Made by a program: the position numbers and the translations under genes. DNA of 52,445 bases from assembly GCA_009781085.1 (NCBI GenBank), contig WQYV01000007.1:1-52445 (forward strand). The letters run 5' to 3'. The notes under the pieces are model-generated. The model was not told the DNA's origin. It did no database searches and saw nothing but the letters and a program-made list of their open reading frames with translations. Origin of the DNA: Betaproteobacteria bacterium (GTDB lineage Bacteria; Pseudomonadota; Gammaproteobacteria; Burkholderiales; Rhodocyclaceae). Below are positions 44,213-52,445 of the stretch, piece by piece (the first letter of the stretch is position 1; each line of letters opens with the position of its first letter).

Positions 44213-44994
44213 GCACCGAGCAGCAGGAGAATTTCATTTCGCACCTCATCGAGTTGCGGACACGCCTACTGCGGTCCCTTACCGTCGTGGGGGTGTTGTT
44301 TATCTGCCTGGTACCCTGGGCGAAGGATATCTATGATTTTCTTGCCCAACCGCTGATGTCCGCTTTACCGTCTGGGGCACACATGATTGCTTTGGGAGTG
44401 ATAACGCCATTTTTCGTGCCGGTCAAGGTGACAATGCTAGTGGCTTTTGTGCTGGCTTTACCCTATGTGCTCTACCAAGCGTGGGCTTTCGTTGCCCCTG
44501 GCCTTTATGCGCATGAGCGCCGTTTTGTTTTGCCTCTGGTTGCAGTAAGTGTACTGCTTTTCGTTGTTGGTATGGCGTTTTGTTATTTTATTGTATTTCG
44601 CATGGTGTTCCCTTTCATTGTCAGCATTACCCCCGAAAGTGTGCAGTATATGCCTGACATCGCGCAATATCTTTCTTTCGTCATAACGATGTTTATCGCT
44701 TTCGGTCTGGCGTTTGAAATTCCAGTGGCCGTTGTCCTTCTTGCCAAGGCCGGGGTGGTGGAGGTGGCGAAATTGCGCGAGATACGACCTTACGCGATTG
44801 TCGGCGTGTTCATCGTTGCGGCAATCGTAATGCCGGGGGACGCGGTATCGATGCTCATGCTCGCGATTCCGATGTGCCTGTTGTACGAAGTGGGCGTTTT
44901 CATCGCTGCCGCTGTATCGAAACCCAAACCCGCTGCCAAACCGGGAAACAACGCGGTGGCGTCGGTTGAATCGGGGGAATCCGGTAACGGATAG
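44209..44994 (+). CDS. tatC: Sec-independent protein translocase subunit TatC
   Basis: Core receptor for twin-arginine signal peptides. The 261-residue protein has six predicted helices and TatC landmarks: FISHLIELRTRLLRS at the N-terminus, YQAWAFVAPGLYAHERRF, and FGLAFEIPV. It overlaps tatB by 4 bases and converges with the HtrA protease gene 14 bases away, with no clear terminator between them. Confidence 0.96.
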   Translation: MSTEQQENFISHLIELRTRLLRSLTVVGVLFICLVPWAKDIYDFLAQPLMSALPSGAHMIALGVITPFFVPVKVTMLVAFVLALPYVLYQAWAFVAPGLYAHERRFVLPLVAVSVLLFVVGMAFCYFIVFRMVFPFIVSITPESVQYMPDIAQYLSFVITMFIAFGLAFEIPVAVVLLAKAGVVEVAKLREIRPYAIVGVFIVAAIVMPGDAVSMLMLAIPMCLLYEVGVFIAAAVSKPKPAAKPGNNAVASVESGESGNG

Positions 44995-45008
44995 CCCCCG
45001 ATTTTAAG

Positions 45009-46196
45009 TCAGCGCATCACCAGCGGCGTAGGCCGTCGCCCAACCGGGATTTTCAGTTCAATTTTCTTGTCTTTCCGCAAAAGACGGAAGGTGGCAATTT
45101 GGCCGGGCGGCAACGAGGCTACAAGGTCGAGCATCACACGGGGAACCTGGACTTCTTGCCCGTTGATGGCAACCAGCACGTCGCCGGGCAAGACGCCGCT
45201 TTTATCCGCCGGGCTATCATCCAGCACGTTATAGATCAATACGCCGTGCGAGGAAGGCAGATCGAAGGACTCCGCAAGTTCCGGAGTGATTTCGCGCATT
45301 TCGATGCCTATCCATCCGCGCACAACTTCGCCATGCGCGATGATCTGTTCGAGCACCTTGCGCGCAATTGAGACAGGAATTGCAAAACCAATGCCGAGCC
45401 CACCGCCGGGCGGCGAATCGACACTGCGCGTACCATTAGAATGCGAGTAGATCGCGGTATTGATGCCTACCAGCCGTCCCGCGCCGTCGATGAGAGCGCC
45501 GCCCGAGTTGCCAGGATTGATTGCTGCGTCAGTCTGGATGTAATTCTCAAAGGTGTTGATGCCAAGATGGTTACGACCCAGCGCGGAGGCGATGCCCATC
45601 GTTACCGTTTGCCCGATGCCGAAAGGATTGCCGATGGCCAGCACGACATCGCCCACAGCCAAGCTGTCCGCTGGGGCAAAGGCAATAGCTGGTAAGGAAC
45701 CGGCATTAGTGAGCCTGAGCACGGCGAGGTCGGTTTCCGGATCACGACCAATGAGGCGGGCTTCAAATTTGCGCCCATCGTTGAGGACGGTTTCGATTTC
45801 GTCTGCGTTCTCAATCACATGGTTATTGGTGAGCACAAAACCCTGCGGGTCGATAATGACCCCCGAACCCAACCCAGTGCGCTCCGGTATGCTGAAAAAG
45901 TGACGGAATACCGGGTCGTCCATCAGGGGAATATCTGGAACCTTGGCCGTCTGCCGGGTGTAGATGTGCACGACTGCTGGCAGTGCCCGCCGCGCTGCTT
46001 CGGCATAGGAAACGCCGTTCGATTTGGTTCCGGAAGGGAGAGGTGTCAGGGGCGTGGCGGCTTCGACAATTGTGACCGTTGACAGAGTGGCCGAGCCGTC
46101 CCGGTGCACCCATTCAGGTTTGAGCGTACCCACGACGAACAAGACGGCGACGCTGATCGTTACTGTCTGCGTAAAAACCAACCATAAGCGACGCAT
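45009..46196 (-). CDS. HtrA/Deg-family periplasmic serine protease with one PDZ domain
   Basis: A 395-residue membrane-anchored periplasmic protease. One N-terminal helix (about 5-25) is followed by a trypsin-like domain with the full triad: His126 (TNNHVI), Asp156 (ETDLAVL) and Ser231 (NPGNSGGAL). A single PDZ domain occupies about 300-385. One anchor plus one PDZ resembles DegS; DegP and DegQ have two PDZ domains. DegS starts the sigma-E envelope-stress cascade in enterobacteria, but this cannot be assumed here. The ATG at 46196 gives MRRLWL. It is divergent from the NIF3 gene. Confidence 0.9.
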   Translation of the reverse strand: MRRLWLVFTQTVTISVAVLFVVGTLKPEWVHRDGSATLSTVTIVEAATPLTPLPSGTKSNGVSYAEAARRALPAVVHIYTRQTAKVPDIPLMDDPVFRHFFSIPERTGLGSGVIIDPQGFVLTNNHVIENADEIETVLNDGRKFEARLIGRDPETDLAVLRLTNAGSLPAIAFAPADSLAVGDVVLAIGNPFGIGQTVTMGIASALGRNHLGINTFENYIQTDAAINPGNSGGALIDGAGRLVGINTAIYSHSNGTRSVDSPPGGGLGIGFAIPVSIARKVLEQIIAHGEVVRGWIGIEMREITPELAESFDLPSSHGVLIYNVLDDSPADKSGVLPGDVLVAINGQEVQVPRVMLDLVASLPPGQIATFRLLRKDKKIELKIPVGRRPTPLVMR

Positions 46197-46255
46197 AATA
46201 GAAACCTGCGACGGAAGGAGAAGGAACAAACAAATGGAAACTGCTGGAGAAAGGT

Positions 46256-47005
46256 ATGCGGCTCAATGAATTACGTCAATATCTGGATGACCTGCTGGAA
46301 ACTGCGCGTTGGCACGATTATTGTCCAAATGGGCTACAAGTGGAAGGACGGGACGAAGTACGGCGGATACTGTGCGGAGTAACAGCCAGCCAAGCATTGC
46401 TCGATGCTGCAGTAGCTGGCGGTTACGATACCCTCCTCGTGCATCACGGATATTTCTGGCGGGGCGAGGACGGGCGCATCACCGGCATCCGCCGCCACCG
46501 GCTCGGCACATTACTCGGCCACGACATTTCGCTGCTTGCGTATCACCTGCCACTCGATGGGCATCCCATGCTCGGCAACAACGCGCAGCTTGCATGGCAT
46601 ATGGCATGGGAGGGTAAGGGTCATTTCGGCGACCAAGATATCGGCTGGGTCGGCGTGCCACGGGAGGCTGGGCTCAAGGCGCGTGACATTGCGGCCAATC
46701 TTGCCATCAAGCTCGAACGTGCGCCTTTGCTGGTAGGTGACGGTGAGCGCGCAGTCTCACGCATCGCGTGGTGTTCCGGCGGGGCACAAGGGTTGTTTGA
46801 ACAGGCCATCGCCATCGGAGCCGATCTGTACGTTTCAGGGGAAATCTCGGAACAGACAACCCACCTGGCGCGGGAATCCGGCGTACCCTACATTGCTGCC
46901 GGGCATCATGCTACTGAGCGTTATGGTGTTCAAGCGCTGGCACATCACCTGAATGACAAACTGGGGCTTGTGGCGGATTTTCTCGATTTGCCCAACCCGG
47001 TTTGA
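46256..47005 (+). CDS. NIF3-family dinuclear-metal protein (YbgI-like)
   Basis: A 249-residue member of the NIF3/GTP cyclohydrolase I type 2 family, which forms hexameric rings with two metals per subunit. Conserved parts are YCPNGLQVEG, LVHHGYFW, HLPLDGHP and AAGHHATERYG near the end. The biochemical role is poorly defined. Its position beside the Tat-HtrA block is typical of this bacterial group. Confidence 0.92.
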   Translation: MRLNELRQYLDDLLETARWHDYCPNGLQVEGRDEVRRILCGVTASQALLDAAVAGGYDTLLVHHGYFWRGEDGRITGIRRHRLGTLLGHDISLLAYHLPLDGHPMLGNNAQLAWHMAWEGKGHFGDQDIGWVGVPREAGLKARDIAANLAIKLERAPLLVGDGERAVSRIAWCSGGAQGLFEQAIAIGADLYVSGEISEQTTHLARESGVPYIAAGHHATERYGVQALAHHLNDKLGLVADFLDLPNPV

Positions 47006-47039
47006 GCGGAAGGTAAGCGTATACCGCAGGGGCAAGACA

Positions 47040-48263
47040 CTACGGTTGTGGTTCTTCCTGACCGTCTCTACCCATTTGCGATCCATCATTCGGTGCATTG
47101 GAGCCAAGTTTGTTGCCTTCGATTTCTGTCAGGGGGGCAGTATCCAACACATCGTTGTTAAAAATATCGGTTGGCCCGGTGTAGGGGCCAAGATAGTATT
47201 CAAGGATATCGTTCAGGCTAAGGATGTCGTCAATGGCAGCAAGCGGGAAGCCCCGCCGGGTTTCGTCCCGTGTGTCGCGCAACAGGTGTTGTAGGTAAGC
47301 TTGGCATTCGCGCGTGCCCCATAGTGTCTGCACATGCTCTATGATATGCGTCATGGTTTCGAGGGCGTGTGCTGGAGTGAGGGCATCGTTGAAATTGCCC
47401 CAATTAACCGTCCAGACGTTGAAGGTTTTATTCAGCTTCAAGGCGATTTTGTCGAACTCAGTGCGTTGCCCGTTGGCTCGGTAAACTTCCAGCAGCTTGA
47501 GCCAAGGCGCAAAAGCTTCTTTTGGGTTCTTCTCGATGAAGTTTGTCAAGGCTTCGGCGGCGCTGTTGATGCGGCCAAAGCTCAACATGATCTCTGCCAA
47601 CTCGATGGTCGAATCGCGGTTTTGGGCGCCTTTTTCCACTGCTAGGGCTTGCAGGCCCTGCGAATCGAGTGCGGGTGACGCCGAATCCCAATCGGGCAAC
47701 GCGGGAATGAAAGAATGGGCTTCGTGAGGTTCGGTTCCTATCACCGTGGCAGGCGCAGGCGAGATGATGCCCGCAGGGTGGGAGTGATGCTCCCCGAGGG
47801 TGACAGTGGTTGGCTCATCATTCTGTCCCCATAGCTCATCAGCGGGTTTTTGCCTATACATCATACGCAACATGAGGATGACGCAAAGGGCAAGAGAAAA
47901 AATGGTGGTTCCGCCAAGTACCCAGTTGATTGGGGTACTTGATTGTGGCGCTGGGAGCGGCTGTGAGGCCTTGACCTGTTGGGCTCTGGCCTGTTCGATC
48001 AGTTTTTTCCGTTCTTCTTCGAGCTCGATTAGTTTTACTTGTGTTTTTTCGAGCTCGCGTATTCGAGCCTGTACTTCTTCCTCAGTTTTCTTGTGGCTTT
48101 CGATAGCGGCCTCCAGGTCTGCCATACTCGGGTCACTGCTTGGGGAAGCGAGTTGCGCGATTCTGGAAGAAACTTTGGGATGCGCTAAGGCATCGGATGG
48201 CAGGCAAGCGGCAACAAATATGCCTGCAAGCAGAATGATAATTCCTGCCCGTCTTGTATTCAT
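47040..48263 (-). CDS. FimV-like coiled-coil and TPR membrane protein
   Basis: A 407-residue protein not firmly recognised. It has a signal peptide (about 1-28), a coiled coil (about 50-95, IRELEKTQVKLIELEEERKK), one membrane helix (about 113-133), a polar linker and TPR-like helices (about 205-300, ELAEIMLSFGRINSAAEAL). This order (periplasmic coiled coil, helix, cytoplasmic TPR) resembles the C-terminal half of FimV, a type IV pilus and polar-localisation protein. It lacks the LysM domain of true FimV. ATG at 48263 is preferred over a TTG three codons upstream. It is divergent from the PP2C gene, separated by a tandem repeat. Confidence 0.65.
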   Translation of the reverse strand: MNTRRAGIIILLAGIFVAACLPSDALAHPKVSSRIAQLASPSSDPSMADLEAAIESHKKTEEEVQARIRELEKTQVKLIELEEERKKLIEQARAQQVKASQPLPAPQSSTPINWVLGGTTIFSLALCVILMLRMMYRQKPADELWGQNDEPTTVTLGEHHSHPAGIISPAPATVIGTEPHEAHSFIPALPDWDSASPALDSQGLQALAVEKGAQNRDSTIELAEIMLSFGRINSAAEALTNFIEKNPKEAFAPWLKLLEVYRANGQRTEFDKIALKLNKTFNVWTVNWGNFNDALTPAHALETMTHIIEHVQTLWGTRECQAYLQHLLRDTRDETRRGFPLAAIDDILSLNDILEYYLGPYTGPTDIFNNDVLDTAPLTEIEGNKLGSNAPNDGSQMGRDGQEEPQP

Positions 48264-48318
48264 GTTTGCCAAGCGAAACGGAAAGAACCGATATTAGAGG
48301 ACATTTTACCTATCGTAC

Positions 48319-48350
48319 AGTCTGTGCCATACAGAGTCTGTGCCATACAG
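48319..48350. repeat. Perfect tandem 16-base direct repeat
   Basis: AGTCTGTGCCATACAG occurs twice head to tail (48319-48334 and 48335-48350) with no mismatch, in the region between the divergent FimV-like and PP2C genes. It could be a pair of operator sites one and a half helix turns apart or a recent duplication. Confidence 0.85.
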
Positions 48351-48452
48351 GCCGAAAATAGCAAATACCAGCCTCGGCGAAGCCTGACAAGCAGCCTTGC
48401 TTTAGAATAGGCAATAGGTGAGAATTTTATCGGCTCGGGGGAAAGCTAAATT

Positions 48453-49286
48453 ATGCCGGATGGCGGCAAAAGGTGGAAAAGTGCGCTGACGCTCGAATGT
48501 GCCGCACGCACGGATATTGGCCTAGTTCGTAGGCGCAACGAAGATTTTTTGTGGGTCGATGCTAAACGCGGCTGGTTGCTGTTGGCCGACGGGATGGGCG
48601 GGCATAGCTCGGGCGACTTGGCTTCTGCGCTGGCCGTCAATTATGTGCTGGGCGGCCTGCTCGTTGCGGCGGAAAAAAGCGGGAACTTCGATTACGTCAG
48701 TGCACTTGCCAATAGCGTCGTTGATGCCAACACAGCCATTCGTAACGCGGGAAAACAATCCGATGCCAACCATTCGATGGGGGCAACTTTTGTTGGGGCC
48801 TTGTTGAGCCCGGACGAGATGGCCTACGCGTATATCGGCGATTCGCGCCTGTATCTGTTGCGGGATGGCATCCTGGCGCAATTGTCACGCGATCACACCC
48901 TGGTGCAGGAATTCGTCGATGCTGGACAATTGACAATCGAGATGGCGCAAAATCATCCCTACCGGGGATTACTCACACGCGGCCTTGGGGTGCATGACGA
49001 GGTAAAACCTGAGACCGGTATTTGTGCATTGCGTCCGCGTGACCGTTTGCTACTGTGTACGGATGGTTTGACAGACATGGCGGATGAGCATGAAATTGCC
49101 AGGCTCCTTGGAATGCCCGTGCAGGCTGACGAAGTGGCCGGGAGTTTGATTGAAGCCGCGAAATCCGCTGGTGGGCGCGATAATGTTTCCGTTATCGTTG
49201 CATGGTTTGATGACCAGGTTCGGTATGACGATGACCGATGCGCGGGCAGCGCGCATCACCGAATGAATGTGAATGGGTGCAAGTAA
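48453..49286 (+). CDS. PP2C-family Ser/Thr protein phosphatase
   Basis: A 277-residue metal-dependent phosphatase. PP2C motifs are present in order: TDIGLVRRRNEDF, LLADGMGGHSSGD, YIGDSRLYLL, SRDHTLVQE, LLCTDGLTD and GGRDNVSVIV. These carry the aspartates of the two-metal centre. The C-terminal 20 residues (RYDDDRCAGSAHH) extend past the domain. It lies 3 bases before an FHA-domain gene, so both are one unit. PP2C-FHA pairs usually work with a Ser/Thr kinase; none is in this window. Confidence 0.92.
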   Translation: MPDGGKRWKSALTLECAARTDIGLVRRRNEDFLWVDAKRGWLLLADGMGGHSSGDLASALAVNYVLGGLLVAAEKSGNFDYVSALANSVVDANTAIRNAGKQSDANHSMGATFVGALLSPDEMAYAYIGDSRLYLLRDGILAQLSRDHTLVQEFVDAGQLTIEMAQNHPYRGLLTRGLGVHDEVKPETGICALRPRDRLLLCTDGLTDMADEHEIARLLGMPVQADEVAGSLIEAAKSAGGRDNVSVIVAWFDDQVRYDDDRCAGSAHHRMNVNGCK

Positions 49287-49289
49287 CGA

Positions 49290-50024
49290 ATGCCGAAATT
49301 GATCCTTAGTATGGATGGGCTGGTGCTCAAGGAGATAGTGCTCAGCAAGGAGCACACTTCAATCGGGCGCAAACCGATCAACGACATCCAGATCGACAAT
49401 CTTTCCATCAGCGGCCAACATGCCGTGATCACCAGGATTTTGGGCGATGCCTTCCTGGAAGACTTGAACAGTACCAATGGGACTTACGTCAACGGGCAGC
49501 CGGTTAAGAAACATGTGCTGCACAACAATGACGTGATTGAGCTTGGTAAATATCGGATCAAGTATCTGGTCGATTCTTCTACCCCCGGAGTATCGGGAAC
49601 GGAACTTGTCGACACTGCTGCCCTGAAGCCTTTCGAAGTTGGGACGGTCGACCCGGGTGAACCTCTGCCTACCGGGACAAACACGATCCGCTCACGGGGA
49701 ATGCAATCCCTGGCCGGGGGCGCTGGAGCCACGGGCACATCGTTCGGGCATCTACTGGAACATCTCGGCGTAATCCAGGTATTGACCGGCGTCAATACTG
49801 GACAGGAACTTGAACTGAGCAAACCGGTGACGACGTTGGGCAAGCCCGGCTATCAGGTGGCGGTCATCACGCGGCGAGAACAAGGCTATTTCATCACACA
49901 CGTCGAAGGCAAAGTGTACCCTCTGGTCAACGGAGAACAGCTTGGTGCCCAAGCACATAAACTGAATGACCACGACATCATAGAAATTGCCGGGGTTAAA
50001 ATGGAATTTTTCCTACGCTCCTGA
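49290..50024 (+). CDS. FHA-domain protein
   Basis: A 244-residue protein with an N-terminal FHA domain (about 1-90) that binds phosphothreonine: SIGRKPINDIQIDN, then SISGQHAVI and the LNSTNGTYVNG loop, all conserved. A Gly/Ser/Thr linker (about 95-160) leads to a second, diverged FHA-like fold (about 165-244) with TTLGKPGYQVAVI and LNDHDIIEIAGVKMEFF, where the phosphate-binding Arg is replaced. It is cotranscribed with the PP2C gene. It is probably a scaffold read out by Ser/Thr phosphorylation. Confidence 0.88.
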   Translation: MPKLILSMDGLVLKEIVLSKEHTSIGRKPINDIQIDNLSISGQHAVITRILGDAFLEDLNSTNGTYVNGQPVKKHVLHNNDVIELGKYRIKYLVDSSTPGVSGTELVDTAALKPFEVGTVDPGEPLPTGTNTIRSRGMQSLAGGAGATGTSFGHLLEHLGVIQVLTGVNTGQELELSKPVTTLGKPGYQVAVITRREQGYFITHVEGKVYPLVNGEQLGAQAHKLNDHDIIEIAGVKMEFFLRS

Positions 50025-50036
50025 GCGTGTACCGAA

Positions 50037-50055
50037 CGCAATCCCCGCCATTCAT
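50037..50055. repeat. Short repeated element, copy 2 (pairs with 4001-4019)
   Basis: CGCAATCCCCGCCATTCAT matches the element at 4001-4019 in 18 of 19 positions and in the same orientation. It lies 13 bases after the FHA stop. Confidence 0.4.
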
Positions 50056-50090
50056 GACGGACTGAAGCGAAATAAATAATTATTAACAAG

Positions 50091-50127
50091 GCCATTCAAA
50101 AATTTCCGTCTAGGAAATTGGAATGGC
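50091..50127. terminator. Long hairpin after the FHA gene
   Basis: GCCATTC (50091-50097) pairs with GAATGGC (50121-50127), and ATTTCC (50102-50107) with GGAAAT (50113-50118), separated by a small internal loop. TTAAAAAAA rather than a T-run follows on the plus strand, so terminator function is uncertain. Confidence 0.4.
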
Positions 50128-50194
50128 TTAAAAAAAGCGGCGCGGATGCCGTGATTTCTTTCATCGCCTATTACCGGGGTAAATGATAAATTCC

Positions 50195-50211
50195 TCCCTC
50201 GTTTGGAGGGA
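50195..50211. repeat. Small hairpin in the leader of the second MBL gene
   Basis: TCCCTC (50195-50200), loop GTTTG, GAGGGA (50206-50211), about 36 bases before the ATG. The GC-rich arms resemble those of the hairpin at 7691-7717 (both contain CCTCCCTCG). Confidence 0.3.
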
Positions 50212-50246
50212 AAAACAATGATTTATGCAGGCTTGGCAGAAAATTT

Positions 50247-51014
50247 ATGAAGCTGAAAGTGCTTGGGTGTAGCGGTGGAATCGGTGGTGAGGATTCCCGT
50301 ACATCCTCGTTTCTTGTCGACGACGATACGCTCATCGACTGCGGAACCGGCGTCGGCGATTTGTCGTTCGATGAGTTGCGCCTCGTCAGCCATGTTTTCG
50401 TCAGCCATTCCCATCTTGACCATATCGCTGCCATTCCCCTACTGGTAGATTCGGTCGGTGAAGTCTGCCACCACACGGTTACGATCTACGCAACGCCAGA
50501 AACGCTGCATATCCTGCGGGCGCATGTATTTAACTGGCTGGTGTGGCCCGATTTCACCGCCATTCCGGATCGTCGCTTTTCCTATCTACGCCTACAGCCG
50601 GTTCAGGTTGGCGAAACGCTGCGGGTGGGGGTACGCACCTTTACAGCACTGCCGGTGTTCCATACCGTGCCTGGTGCGGCCTGGCTTCTCGACAGCGGCA
50701 AGGCGCAATTGATCTATTCGGGTGATACGACCTACAGCACTGACCTGATTGCTGCCATCAACGCTTGCCAGTCCCTGCGTTACCTGATCGTAGAAGCGGC
50801 ATTTCCGGAAGAAATGCGCACGATGGCAATGGCAGCCCGCCATCTGTGTCCGGGCATGCTGGAAACCATGCTCTCCGAGCTAACCGTGTTGCCGGAAGTA
50901 TTCGTCAGCCACCTCAAGCCTGGCATGGGAGACCGCATCATGAAGCAGATCGACGCCTTGAACATGCGCCTACGGCCGACACGCCTCATGCGCGGGCAGG
51001 TCTTTGAGTTCTGA
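50247..51014 (+). CDS. Metallo-beta-lactamase-fold protein, cyclic-nucleotide phosphodiesterase-like
   Basis: A 255-residue cytoplasmic MBL-fold hydrolase without signal peptide. Metal motifs are VSHSHLDHIAA, an Asp in YSGDTTYS and a late His in VSHLKPG. The N-terminus MKLKVLGCSGGIGG and the overall layout recall class II cAMP phosphodiesterases and RNase Z-like proteins. It is separated from the PP2C-FHA pair by 222 bases with hairpins, so it may be independent. The ribosome site before the ATG is weak. The substrate is unproven. Confidence 0.8.
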   Translation: MKLKVLGCSGGIGGEDSRTSSFLVDDDTLIDCGTGVGDLSFDELRLVSHVFVSHSHLDHIAAIPLLVDSVGEVCHHTVTIYATPETLHILRAHVFNWLVWPDFTAIPDRRFSYLRLQPVQVGETLRVGVRTFTALPVFHTVPGAAWLLDSGKAQLIYSGDTTYSTDLIAAINACQSLRYLIVEAAFPEEMRTMAMAARHLCPGMLETMLSELTVLPEVFVSHLKPGMGDRIMKQIDALNMRLRPTRLMRGQVFEF

Positions 51015-51080
51015 ATACCCACACGGGGCAGGCAAGACGGGTAAAATTCCCCATTGAAGGAATTTCCCGGAACCCTACCC

Positions 51081-51776
51081 ATGTACCGTTTTGCCCCCAG
51101 CCTGCTTTCCGCCAATTTTGCCCGCCTTGGCGAGGAGGTGGAAAACGTAGTTGCCTCCGGCGCGGACTGGGTTCACTTCGACGTGATGGACAACCATTAC
51201 GTTCCCAACCTCACGGTCGGGCCACTGGTGTGCAAGGCCATCCGGCCTTTGACGAAAGCGCCCATCGACGTACACTTGATGGTGAAACCGGTCGACCGGA
51301 TCATTTCGGGGTTCATCGAGGCGGGCGCTGATTTCATCAGCTTTCACCCTGAGGCATCTGAACATATCGACCGTAGCTTGGCTCTCATCCGGGACGGCGG
51401 CGCAAAGGCGGGGTTGGCGCTCAACCCGGCCACGCCCCTTTATGTGCTCGACCACGTCATGGATCGGCTCGATTTCATCCTGTTAATGAGCGTCAACCCC
51501 GGTTTCGGCGGGCAAGCGTTCATCCCTAGTACGCTCGACAAACTCGCTGCCACCCGTGCGCGGCTCGACGCATGGAGCCGAAAAAGCGGGCGGCATCTCT
51601 TGCTCGAAGTCGACGGCGGCGTGAAAGTTGATAACATCGCCGAAATCGCCCGCGCTGGTGCCGACACCTTCGTGGCCGGTTCCGCCGTGTTCGAAGCCGG
51701 GCTCGACAGCGACCCGCACCGCTACGACTCGGTCATTGCGCGGCTGCGTGCCGAACTGGCTACGGTGGGCGCATGA
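51081..51776 (+). CDS. rpe: Ribulose-phosphate 3-epimerase
   Basis: Interconverts ribulose 5-phosphate and xylulose 5-phosphate in the pentose phosphate pathway. The 231-residue barrel has [16 protein letters not shown], the metal-binding [19 protein letters not shown], the [10 protein letters not shown] loop and LEVDGGV, all diagnostic. The ATG at 51081 gives MYRFAPS. Its stop overlaps gph by 4 bases, a pairing common in betaproteobacteria, where trpE often follows. Confidence 0.97.
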   Translation: MYRFAPSLLSANFARLGEEVENVVASGADWVHFDVMDNHYVPNLTVGPLVCKAIRPLTKAPIDVHLMVKPVDRIISGFIEAGADFISFHPEASEHIDRSLALIRDGGAKAGLALNPATPLYVLDHVMDRLDFILLMSVNPGFGGQAFIPSTLDKLAATRARLDAWSRKSGRHLLLEVDGGVKVDNIAEIARAGADTFVAGSAVFEAGLDSDPHRYDSVIARLRAELATVGA

Positions 51777-52444
51777 ACAGGGGGTTTGCGGCAAAAGCGA
51801 TCCTGTTCGACCTCGATGGCACCCTGCTCGACACCATTACCGACCTGGCCGATGCCGCCAACCTGATGCTGGCCGAACTGGGGCACCCGGTACTCAGCCA
51901 AGCACGCATCCACAGCTTTGTGGGTCGGGGTATTCCCGATCTCATCCATCGCTGCCTCGCCGAAAGTAGCGAACCTGGCGTTGCCGAAACGGAGGCCGCA
52001 CGCGAAGTTTTCCGCCGCCATTACACGCGTGTAAACGGGCAGACCACACGGCCTTACCCCTACGTTCCCGAAGTTCTTGCGACGCTTGCTGCGCGTGGCA
52101 TGAAAATGGCCGTCGTCACCAACAAAAGCGGCATCTTCACATTGCCCCTGCTGCAACAGTTCGACCTGGCGCGTTATTTCGGTGCGTTCGTCTATGGCGA
52201 CACCCTGCCCGTGAAAAAACCCGATCCCGCCATGGTCCTCCACGCCTGCGAACTGCTTGGCGTGAAACCGGAGCAATCCCTGATGGTCGGCGATTCCATC
52301 AACGATTCGCTTGCCGCCCGCGCTGCGGGCGTGCCCGTCCTGCTCGTGAAGTACGGCTATAGTGAGGGGATGCCCGTAGACGACATTGACTGCGACGGGT
52401 TGCTGGCCGACATGCGTCAGGTTCTGGATTGCCTGCCGGGCTGA
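51773..52444 (+). CDS. gph: Phosphoglycolate phosphatase (HAD family)
   Basis: Removes phosphate from 2-phosphoglycolate formed during DNA repair or oxygenase activity. The 223-residue HAD protein has the nucleophile motif [11 protein letters not shown], motif II VVTNKS, the Lys in VKKPDPAM and motif [18 protein letters not shown]. The product is complete, with its stop one base before the window end. It is translationally coupled to rpe. Confidence 0.94.
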   Translation: MNRGFAAKAILFDLDGTLLDTITDLADAANLMLAELGHPVLSQARIHSFVGRGIPDLIHRCLAESSEPGVAETEAAREVFRRHYTRVNGQTTRPYPYVPEVLATLAARGMKMAVVTNKSGIFTLPLLQQFDLARYFGAFVYGDTLPVKKPDPAMVLHACELLGVKPEQSLMVGDSINDSLAARAAGVPVLLVKYGYSEGMPVDDIDCDGLLADMRQVLDCLPG

Positions 52445-52445
52445 A

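Overview
The window (52,445 bases, roughly 55-60% GC by eye) looks like chromosome of a motile, Gram-negative betaproteobacterium, probably Rhodocyclales or a related lineage. The basis is the flhDC-motA order, the hisBHAFIE-hinT-tatABC run followed by a periplasmic HtrA protease and a NIF3 protein, the rpe-gph pair, and the many c-di-GMP proteins. This placement is inference from gene order and protein character; no database search was possible. No rRNA, tRNA or CRISPR array was seen, and no intact mobile element, only scars.

Layout. 1-3772: flagellar control (motA partial, flhC, flhD, all on the minus strand) and a large HDOD-receiver-GGDEF protein. 4053-7638: a Nudix hydrolase, then a flagellar set (FliT-like, FliK, FlhB C-terminal-like, YcgR brake). 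7734-9605: PpiD periplasmic chaperone. 9800-15882: glycine cleavage genes gcvT-gcvH-gcvP, with a GH17 membrane glucosidase/transglucosylase only 13 bases after gcvP. 16059-26369: a surface-glucan and c-di-GMP region: small membrane protein, NdvB-like GH17-GT2 fusion, a di-haem cytochrome c peroxidase overlapping a PAS-GGDEF-EAL protein, and a second dCache-PAS-PAS-GGDEF-EAL protein. 26535-27751: a phage-type S24 repressor next to a tiny His/Lys-rich secreted protein, and a likely decayed cro-like reading frame. 27752-31956: ettA, a two-component system and a second small Lys-rich secreted protein. 32330-33438: an LrgB/LrgA pair. 33497-33858: a scar of two oppositely oriented transposase fragments and a REP-like repeat. 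33879-39410 (minus): a compact run hisC - Dsb-like - TerC family - secreted beta-propeller - secreted metallo-beta-lactamase-fold protein. 39495-44994: hisBHAFIE, hinT, tatABC. 45009-52444: HtrA protease, NIF3 protein, FimV-like protein, PP2C phosphatase, FHA protein, a second metallo-beta-lactamase-fold protein, rpe and gph.

How it fits together. One theme is the motile-to-sessile switch: FlhDC, MotA and YcgR act on the flagellum; one GGDEF and two GGDEF-EAL proteins handle c-di-GMP; the NdvB-like and GH17 proteins suggest periplasmic or surface beta-glucan. A second theme is envelope export: Tat translocase, PpiD, HtrA, a Dsb-like thiol protein and a TerC-family protein lie near secreted proteins that could be their clients. 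The two strongest candidates for undescribed systems are (i) the close-packed NdvB-like / di-haem peroxidase / GGDEF-EAL unit and (ii) the hisC-led Dsb-like / TerC / beta-propeller / metallohydrolase unit. Both are inferred from gene order and visible motifs only.
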